Shown: piece after piece, positions 57,101-64,000 of the stretch
Layout: each line of letters starts with the position of its first letter
Numbering within the stretch: position 1 is the stretch's first letter
Assembly (NCBI GenBank): GCA_026545225.1
Contig: CM048853.1
Span: forward strand, 49,215,755-49,279,754
DNA: 64,000 nt
Direction of reading: 5' to 3'
Origin: Cornus controversa
Taxonomy: Eukaryota > Streptophyta > Magnoliopsida > Cornales > Cornaceae
Position numbers and translations under genes: made by a program
Notes under the pieces: model-generated
What the model saw: only the letters and a program-made list of their open reading frames with translations
Database searches by the model: none
What the model was told of the DNA's origin: nothing

Positions 57101-60100
57101 TTTCTTACCCAATGGAGTACAAGACAAGTCCCCGGAAAGAGGGATCTGATTGAGCTGGAATCAGCCTAAGAAGAAGAATTCTTTCAAGAATGTTTTTTAA
57201 GGCTTCTACAAAGTATGTATAGAGGTACTAACCGTCTCCCTCTCAGATAAGGGAGGATTGACTTGGGCAGCCACTTCAAGCCACCTTTGCGAATAGTCAC
57301 GGAAGGCTTCAGAAGGTTTCTTCCAAATCCTCATAAGAGAGAGAGCGAGGGACAGGGAATGTTACCGGAACGGCAATCCACTATCACCGCTGCTTTTACA
57401 CGGTCCACTTCCCTTATTCTTGAGTTGTGGCATTGTCGTTTGGGTCATGCGTCAGTGTCTCCTGTCAAGGAAGTTGGTGACATGATAACAAGGGAGCCCG
57501 CGACCGACGCCCCGGTGAACAACGGCCATAACTATAATGGTCCTAAGGTAGCGAAATTCCTTGTTGGGTAAGTTCCGGTTCTTCTTCTCTAAACGGTCAC
57601 AATATTTACACCGGAAAGGATGTGCAAAAAATGTGATTTTCTTCTTCTCCTCTATATATGATGTCAATGTGTATTACTGAAAAGAATGTGCGAAACAAAA
57701 AATTCATGTAGCGGAAAAAGAAGCAAGAACAAAGAAGTCATGTAGCGGAAATGAGAATGTGAAGATGGATGATAGGAGTGACTAGAGAAGATAGGGTTAC
57801 AAACCAAATGTGAGGGAGAAATTAGGTGTGGCACCAATTAGTGATAAGATTAGAGAGAGTAGACTTAGGTGGTATGGACATATACATAGAAGACTAGATG
57901 CACCAATGAGAAGAGGAAGGTAAATTTGCATGAGGACCCAGAGGGCACCCAAAATTAACATGGGATGAAATCGTTAGACATGACTTTAAAAAGTTTAATA
58001 TTCGCAAAGAGTTGGCATATAATATAAAAAAATGGAAAAAGAGAATTAATGTGACCGACCCATTCATATGGGATTAATGTGGAACAATTGGAGAGTGGGC
58101 CTTGGCGCAACGGTAAGGTTGCTCCATTATGACAGGGAGGTCATAGGTTCAAAACCGAAAACAACCTCTCCATGAGGAGGTAAGGTTGTATATATCTCAC
58201 CCACCCAGAACCCGCAAAGATGGGAGCATTGTGCACTGGACTAGCCCTACAAAAGTATTTGTTCCAAGAACATAAACCCTATATTGCTATTATACTGCCC
58301 GAAGGCATAGTATTTTTTTCTTACTATCCGAATCCATCATAATTTTGGTGATTTTCGCCCCCTCTCAATGTGCACCACAAGCAAGACGACCATGTCACTC
58401 TTTCTCACTCACCAATACATTTACTAGTCCTTGTACACATGACGCATCTTAATCGGTTTCAAGATGACAATGTGATGCAAAGCATAGGCTGGCCTTCAAA
58501 CCTATGCTAGGTGTAGGCGGCTACCCTAAAGGCTGCAATCAGATTAGGATGTTATGGCAACTACAATGATGTTTTTGCATTAATATTGTGTGTATTTGAC
58601 AATGATATTTTGTACTTTCTTAGTTATTAAGTTCTCCTAGATATTTTGTATTTCCTTTAGTTATTAAGGAAACTTTTGAGGGAAGCTTTTGTTAAGGAAA
58701 CATTCAGAGGAAGCTTTTGGTGCCTATAAATAGGCATATATCTAACTTATATAATCAGTTTTTGTTTCAAGATTGAATATTGAACTGAGTTCAGCTTTCC
58801 ACCCCTGAATTCTTCTTCTCTTCTCCTCTCTCTCCTTCTCTAGTCTTTCTCTCATCTCTTATCTTTTCTATCTCACCTCTCTTTCTATCTATCCTACATC
58901 AATTTGGTATCAGAGCACCCTACCCGTTCTACACCACCATGTCACTCTTTCTCACTCACCGATACATTTATTGGTCCTTGCACACATGACTATAACATCT
59001 GAATCAGTTTCATTTTTGGTGGAAGCCACTTCCATTGTCTCACGAATGTATCCGTCCCTAATTTTATCCTTTCTTATCATATCACACGTTTATCACAACA
59101 TACTCAATTTATTTACTCATTTTATGAACATAGTGTTTCTTAACCACCCAAAATTCTATCCCACAAAGATGGTTGGCCTGCAAATATGTTATAGGACTTT
59201 AAAGTTTCAGGGGTACGTTGATCACTTAAGTACTATACTAGCACTTACCTACTTAAACAAATCCTATTTCAATTCTCTGCGTAACATCAACTCCAGTATC
59301 ACCCTCCCCGTGAATAACAGAGAAAACGTAGTGAATCTACTCGTTTTTCAGTACATCCTGATCCTTAATTTTCACATCATCCCTCCCTGTATTCCTACTT
59401 TTTCTAAATTTATATTCCATGCATTCAATTTTAATTTAAAAACATAGACTTATAATTAAATATATATATATATACATACATACATATATATACATATTAG
59501 ATGGAACTACAATTTAATGCCAAATTATTCTTAGATCCCATATCTAGGAAGCACGGACACACCTAAAAAGGCAAAGAACCTGTGTCGGACACACCCCAAC
59601 ACGTGTCGGACACGCCAAAAAACGTGTCTAAATTTTTTTATTTTTTTGAATTTTCGGACATGGCGCGGACACGCACCCGACACGTCATGAATTTTCGGAC
59701 ACGGCGTGGACACGCCAAATTTTTTTTTTCTCTTTTTCCTCTTGTTTTCATGAATCTTTTCTTTTCCATGGATTCTTACTTTATTTTTCACTAATCCTTA
59801 ATTCTTTTTCTAACAAAACCCTTTTTTTTTTTGCTTTTTTCTCTTTTTTAGCCTCTTTCTTTCTTTTTCCCAACAAAACACAAGTCCTAGAAAGGTTGTT
59901 TTAACAATTCAACTACAACCCCCCATCTCATCTCTTCATCTTTGTTCCTTTTTACTCTTCTTTCTCTTACTGTAAAACTGCTATCTTTTACATGTGACTT
60001 TCTGATGATGCTTTTGTATTTAGAGTAAGCTGGAATGATATTTAAATGAGAAGACTAGTTTTATTCTAATGTCTCTTGATTTGGTTTTATGACTTTGTGA

Positions 60101-63100
60101 CATCGTTCTCTTATAATTATTGTTGTTGTAGAGTAATTGTGTACTTGTGACTTATAATTTGTGAATTTTTTCTTTGTTAGGTTGATGAAAAATAATATTA
60201 CTCTTAATTATTTAAAGTATGACATCAAATATTATATAAAAATAAATATTTATTAGTTGCCGTGTCCCCGCCATGTCCGTGTCCTAATTTTTTAGGATTT
60301 ACCGCATCGCCGTGTCTGTGTCGTATCCCGTATCCATTTCCGTACTTCTTAGTCCCATATTGATTGAATAAGAGTCATGAGACTAAAAATTGACAACCTT
60401 TAAGAAGTGAGGAAAATAGATAGTGCATGAAATGACTCAACATGTAATACATGATGGCAAAGAAAATAAAACCTTTTACTAACTTCTGCAATATTAATAA
60501 TGAATAAAGATTTCTTAGCACCTGTGTGGGAGTAAATCTAACTGAGTTCTGTTTTGGTTGATCTTGAGGATATGGACCTGGGTCAGGAGGGATATAGGCC
60601 TCAATAATAAGTTCTTCTTTATCAGAATTGGCACCCATAGTACTGTTATTATCCATTGAAGCTGTGGTAGACTTCTTATTCCCAGGAAGAGCATGAGTGT
60701 TGCCTTTCAGATTCCTGGGAAACCTAATTCGAAAAGGTGGCCTCGGTTGCAAGTTTTCTGTGCCATCTGAATTAATAAAGCAAACCTAAAAAACAAAGAG
60801 AAAAGGATTAATCCATGTAGTCTTCGCAATGCACTAGCGGCAATATAGATACCTAACCACCAAAAAATTCATAGCATGAGGAGAAGAGATAAAACCAACC
60901 TGATAATCTGGAAAGCTCTCTCTGACATGATCAGCATCAAGGAAAGTATCTTTGAAATCTACTGTCTCCAGAAGATCAGGCATGTTTGTCCATTGTGCAG
61001 CAGAAGGATTCCCATAGCCCAAAAATATGTCATGCAACCAGTCAGGAACAATACAAGTTTCATTCATTAGATCTCTTATGGATTCTAAAATTGCTTTGAA
61101 ATTGTTTTCCTTAGGTTTCCTCCTCATCAATATATTAAATGTGCGATAAACATCTTCAGCACCTTTCTCTGCAATATCACTGACATCCATATGATATTGT
61201 GCGGTATCTAGAGCAACAGTCACAGTTCTCAGATCACCTTTTGGAGGCTTCCACTCATCTCGTTTGATTCTACCTGTGAAGTCATTCATTAGAGTTCCCT
61301 CTTCATCACGCATCTCAATAACTTCACATCCACGTACATATTGAAGACCAAGCCTTTCGGGCACAGTTGCTTTTGTTGCTTCCTCTGCACTTAGAGGCTC
61401 AAAAGAAGGACGAATAGAAAGTAAAAACAAAACATCGTGCTCTTTAAGAGAATTCCATTCTGATCTTATTTGTGCTTTATAACTGGAAATGCTGAATGTA
61501 ACTTCTGCTGTGACAGATGACGGTTTGACTTCTCCAATGTTTGGTTGCTTTACTTCTCTAATTTTAAATTCCTTAATTGGCACACCCATTCTTGACCAAC
61601 CACGAAAAGCAGTTTCTCCCTCGTTATTAACGTAAGCAAGGAGGTGAGGCACAGCTTCCTGGATATCCTCGCGGATTTCATATGTCGATTCAAGACGGAA
61701 GAGGTTGAAATTTCTAAGAAGATAATCATGAAGTGTTAGAAATTGTAAATTAAGTTTCGGGAGAGCCAAACATCCTTCCCCAGAATAGTTGATGCTTGGA
61801 ACGAGGCTTTCATCCCACATAATCTGCTCATTTGGGTAAAGTGGAAGAGCATTTATCGCTTCCTTCTGTGACTGTTGTTTCTGAAAAAAGGAAACCATGA
61901 CTTCAACAAGAAAATCAACTCTTTTTGACCATGGATCATTCTTCGGTGCCAGCTTGAGCTGGAAGAAGAGACAAAGAAGTGTCAGCTGAAAACAGATCAG
62001 TCATATTGAAATCGAAGAAAAAATTCTAAACACCCACAAGTATACACACAGAGCACAAGTTTACAGAGAAAGAAATCATATAATGAAAGAACAGTTCCAA
62101 GGTACAAACACAAGATTAAGACTGACTGAATAACTAATAGACTTCAAATGATACAGAGACAAGTTATGGAACAATCCATTAAAAAGAAAGGGCATTACCA
62201 TCACCAGTGTGGGTAATACAGGGTGCTGAATGGGGTAGATTGGATATAGCCTAACATTGCACATAAAAGACGACAATGCATCATATTAACAAAAGATCTC
62301 GTTATGTTAATACATGTGGTTTACTGAACAACCAGCCAACAAGGTCCTAATGGTCAATTCATGTAATGTTCACTGAATTATAAAAATAAATAAAATTCAG
62401 GTTAAAATTTTAAAGCAGTAACTATACCAATCAGTAATAAACAGCCTTTAAGATTCCCTAACCGTAATTAAGGTCCATATCACTATAAAATATTACAACC
62501 CCAATAAGGCACAGAAGAGAGTACCAGTATTCTGGTAGCGAACAACCCCTGCACATCGGCAAGAACATTTTAGAAACAACACATGCCACCCAGATTCCAT
62601 GCACCAGTTATAAAATTTAAGAAGTACAAAAACCGATTGCACGTGAAGTCTCATATATTTAGGCAAACATGACCACGGGCAAAATACAAGTGACTACTTT
62701 GACAATAAGAGTCAAATCTGAAAAAGTTGTACATCTTATTATTGTTAGGAATTAAGTACCTTTGCATTTAAAAAACAGTCCAAAAGTATGGGCTTTAACA
62801 ACATATGAGTATACATATACAAACTTAATGGGTGTAGATTCTACTATTTTGAGGGGGGAGGGGAGATTGTGGTGCAAATTAAATGCATACATTGACATGC
62901 TTTAACAATATATGAGTATACAAATACAAGCTTAATGGGTGTAGATTCTAATATTTTGAGGGGGGAGGGGAGATTGTGGTGCAAAATAAATGAATACATT
63001 GACAGAGTAATATGGAATAATTTCACTTCAAATGTAGTAAGTCCTGAAAAGAAAACCAATCAGCCATTTTACAAACCTTACAGCAGACCAAATCCCTCAA

Positions 63101-63568
63101 CTCTTCAGGGGAAAGTACAGAGAGTTTCTTAGAGAGATCAGAGCGCTTGTGAATTGCACCAATATTAGCCAATGCAAGTTCTCTCAACTATGCAAACCAC
63201 ACAACAAAAAGGAGGAAAAAGTTAGGATATTGATTTCATACAAAATTATCCTTGGCAATTATGAGTAAGTTTTTTTATGAAGAGAAGCAGTCTTTTGAAA
63301 CTATCTAAAAATTAAGACTACTTATAAGCATACCTTTGGAATCTTCTTAAATGCATGTAGCTGGAACGACTGGAGGCGGTCATAATGAGATTGGAGCACC
63401 TCATCATCAGTCAATTGCCTCCCAAAATTTTCATTAATCTCAAAACCTTCATAGAACTGTAGCAAGTCAACCAGTTGCGCGAACAGTTTCCCCTTCTCAT
63501 GAATATAAAGAGCACTTAAATGGCACTTAGAAATTACAGCTACATCAGCAACAAGAGGCCTTACAAAT
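51147..63568 (-). CDS. AQR: Aquarius-type intron-binding RNA helicase, N-terminus outside window
   Basis: Eight minus-strand exons, in transcript order: 63568-63334, 63187-63077, 61958-60900, 60785-60522, 55043-54858, 54715-53561, 53111-52761 and 51428-51147 (stop). They give about 1214 codons; plant Aquarius has about 1500 residues, so roughly 300 N-terminal residues lie beyond 64000. The armadillo-like/stalk region ([20 protein letters not shown]) leads to the SF1 helicase core. That core has Walker A GPPGTGKT (54972-54995), motif II-like [46 protein letters not shown] and [13 protein letters not shown]. The C-terminal 90 residues are acidic and low complexity. Aquarius binds introns upstream of the branch site in the spliceosome and links splicing to intronic snoRNP assembly; the Arabidopsis orthologue is EMB2765. 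All seen exons are open with good splice sites. The 5.5-kb intron 55044-60521 is a transposon trap. Confidence 0.95.
51945..52125. repeat. Degenerate tandem repeat in the last Aquarius intron
   Basis: ATGATTTGTAAGCTATGTAC plus TTTGATTGGGAAAT recurs about four times with changes between 51940 and 52125. Confidence 0.7.
55044..56680. other. Left part of the large Aquarius intron
   Basis: AT-rich intronic DNA without recognisable elements. A frame at 56143-56430 has no family features. Confidence 0.5.
56688..56906. mobile_element. Ty3/gypsy RNase H and integrase fragments, head to head
   Basis: Plus-strand 56688-56748 reads [20 protein letters not shown], the RNase H region of gypsy Pol. Immediately after, minus-strand 56906-56751 reads [20 protein letters not shown] followed by [15 protein letters not shown], the integrase end. 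The two should be far apart and on one strand, so the block has been rearranged. Confidence 0.75.
57010..57097 (-). pseudogene. Plastid-type 16S rRNA 5'-end fragment
   Basis: Read on the minus strand, 57097 downward begins CTCATGGAGAGTTCGATCCT and goes on through GGCTCAGGATGAATGCTGG and GCAAGTCGGACAGGAAGTGG. This is the start of plastid small-subunit rRNA with several substitutions, some of C-to-T type. Only about 85 bases match; the sequence upstream of the gene start is not plastid-like as far as I can tell. Confidence 0.75.
57395..57480 (+). mobile_element. Ty1/copia GAG-pre-integrase fragment
   Basis: A plus-strand stretch reads [20 protein letters not shown], the LWHxRLGH signature of the copia GAG-pre-integrase zinc region. 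It runs straight into the rRNA fragment without any other copia sequence. Confidence 0.65.
57500..57580 (+). pseudogene. Organelle-type 23S/26S rRNA fragment
   Basis: Contains TCCTAAGGTAGCGAAATTCC (57541-57560), preceded by GGCCATAACTATAATGG and followed by TTGTTGGGTAAGTTCCGG. This is the universally conserved large-subunit segment around helix 69-71, with C-to-T changes at two sites. The bacterial-type context points to plastid or mitochondrial rRNA. Confidence 0.75.
57738..58078 (+). mobile_element. LINE (non-LTR) C-terminal tail, decayed
   Basis: Plus-strand patches read [16 protein letters not shown], then [20 protein letters not shown] followed by [14 protein letters not shown], then [20 protein letters not shown]. 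These form the familiar tail of plant LINE reverse transcriptase polyproteins, split by stops and frameshifts. Confidence 0.75.
58092..58250 (+). mobile_element. tRNA-derived SINE (Au-like)
   Basis: An A box (TGGCGCAACGG, 58103-58113) and B box (GGTTCAAAACC, 58146-58156) lie about 33 bases apart, as in a Pol III promoter. The body ends GTGCACTGGACTAGCCCT, close to the end of angiosperm Au SINEs. It sits directly behind the LINE tail. Confidence 0.75.
58386..58989. repeat. Direct repeat flanking a copia-type LTR
   Basis: About 55 bases beginning CCATGTCACTCTTTCTCACT occur at about 58392-58447 and again at 58937-58989, with the LTR between them. They probably represent two copies of the start of one element's internal region. 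Confidence 0.6.
58550..58916 (+). mobile_element. Ty1/copia-type LTR with primer-binding site
   Basis: TGGTATCAGAGC at 58905-58916 is the primer-binding site complementary to initiator tRNA-Met, used by copia elements. The LTR ends in CA at 58900-58901. It holds a TATA-like CCTATAAATAGG (58729-58740) and a CT-rich R/U5-like zone. The left border (about 58550) is estimated. No coding region follows. Confidence 0.65.
58990..59535. other. Intronic DNA, possibly decayed element interior
   Basis: A long plus-strand frame (58971-59447) is hydrophobic and has no domain signature; it may be chance or retroelement debris. A TA/CATA microsatellite lies at 59460-59500. Confidence 0.35.
59544..60352. 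mobile_element. hAT-like non-autonomous element, copy C
   Basis: 809 bp with ends CTAGGAAGCACGGACAC and, reversed, CTAAGAAGTACGG. It is flanked by a perfect 8-bp duplication, TCCCATAT (59536-59543 and 60353-60360). The subterminal zones again carry many GACACG/CGTGTC motifs, but the T-rich interior is unrelated to copies A and B, so this is another subfamily using the same ends. No transposase is encoded. Confidence 0.8.
62791..63003. repeat. 107-bp tandem duplication with G-rich core
   Basis: Two adjacent copies (TTAATGGGTGTAGATTCTA at 62825 and 62932) each contain GAGGGGGGAGGGGAG. They lie in the Aquarius intron between 61959 and 63076. Confidence 0.85.
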
Positions 63569-64000
63569 CTGTGGCAGCCCCACCCAAAGAAAAAACACAG
63601 CATGAGATAACAAGTTAAAAGAATGTCCAAATTTGATGAGTACAAAATGCATGTAATTGACATTTGGCAAAAATGTTATTTGGCCCTTGTGTAGCTTTTT
63701 ACGGGATGCGTTCCCCGGTTGAGCGCGTGTTTTCTAATGATACTTATCAAAAAAAAAATGCCTGTTGACAGTAGTGCATAAGACGGCTAAAATTTGCGAT
63801 CCACATGCTCCTTCTGTTTCAGCAGAAGGCACAATCCTTCCTAAGTGATTACCAGTCTAGAGTAACACTTCAAGACTAAAGGGAGATAAATCTTTCTTCT
63901 TCTTTTTTTCCTTTTTTTCCCCCTTAATAAGCCACAAAGAAAAATTATTGAAGAAGGAAGAAACACAAGAAAGAAGGATGAGCATCATTCCAAAAACGAA
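63569..64000 (-). other. Aquarius intronic sequence at the window edge
   Basis: No further Aquarius exon is recognised here; the next upstream exon must lie beyond 64000. AT-rich with a poly(T) tract at 63897-63920. Confidence 0.5.

Noticed and set aside
58971..59447. 158-residue frame rich in Ile/Leu/Phe as a membrane protein gene
   Set aside because: It lies inside the large Aquarius intron among retroelement pieces, begins in a copy of the 55-bp direct repeat, and has no family signature.
10521..63568. Functional link between IMP4 and Aquarius as neighbours
   Set aside because: Both act in RNA processing and Aquarius is linked to snoRNP assembly, but they are over 30 kb apart with a resistance cluster between; nothing in the sequence supports co-regulation.

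Overview
The window is nuclear DNA from a core eudicot. The evidence is plant-type introns, CT-rich leaders, coiled-coil NB-LRR resistance genes of the RGA type, a plant U-box-like armadillo gene, and many plant transposons (hAT, Ty1/copia, Ty3/gypsy, LINE, SINE). I cannot name the genus from sequence alone. Three single-copy housekeeping-type genes are readable: a U-box-less PUB43/44-type armadillo protein (1918-6091, +), the U3 snoRNP protein IMP4 (10521-19234, +, nine exons) and the spliceosomal intron-binding helicase Aquarius (51147-63568, -, eight exons seen, N-terminus beyond the right edge). Exon borders were set by hand from GT/AG sites and reading-frame continuity; no transcript data were available.

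Between IMP4 and Aquarius lies a small cluster of CC-NB-LRR genes in different states of repair. They are a short MHD-region relic (about 19590-19870), a full-length but five-times broken copy cut off by retrotransposon debris (20715-23697), an intact single-exon gene of 1106 codons (26234-29554), and a nearly intact copy with one in-frame stop late in the LRR (44798-47680, remnant to 48169). The copies share a duplicated promoter block and a set of 3' flanking modules that have been shuffled and partly multiplied, so the locus looks like a birth-and-death resistance cluster.

The spaces between genes, and the long introns, are full of mobile DNA. A hAT-like family is present in three copies, each with a perfect 8-bp target duplication (8945-9755, 16625-17384, 59544-60352). 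A different hAT-like element lies at 41989-42665, also with a perfect 8-bp duplication. A terminal-inverted-repeat element (about 37774-41657) carries a nested non-autonomous LTR element that holds only a decayed gag (38794-41288). There is a 600-bp solo LTR in IMP4 intron 4. The 5.5-kb Aquarius intron 55044-60521 contains scrambled Ty3/gypsy and Ty1/copia pieces next to organelle-like 16S and 23S/26S rDNA fragments, then a LINE tail, a tRNA-derived SINE and a copia LTR with its primer-binding site.

I did not find a convincing wholly new system. The points most worth follow-up are the late nonsense codon in an otherwise intact resistance gene, the microsatellite-encoded length-variable insert inside the LRR of all three paralogues, the organelle/transposon mosaic in the Aquarius intron, a similar scrambled retroelement block that truncates a resistance gene, the hAT family, and an unidentified coding-like fragment that travels with the resistance-gene 3' flank.
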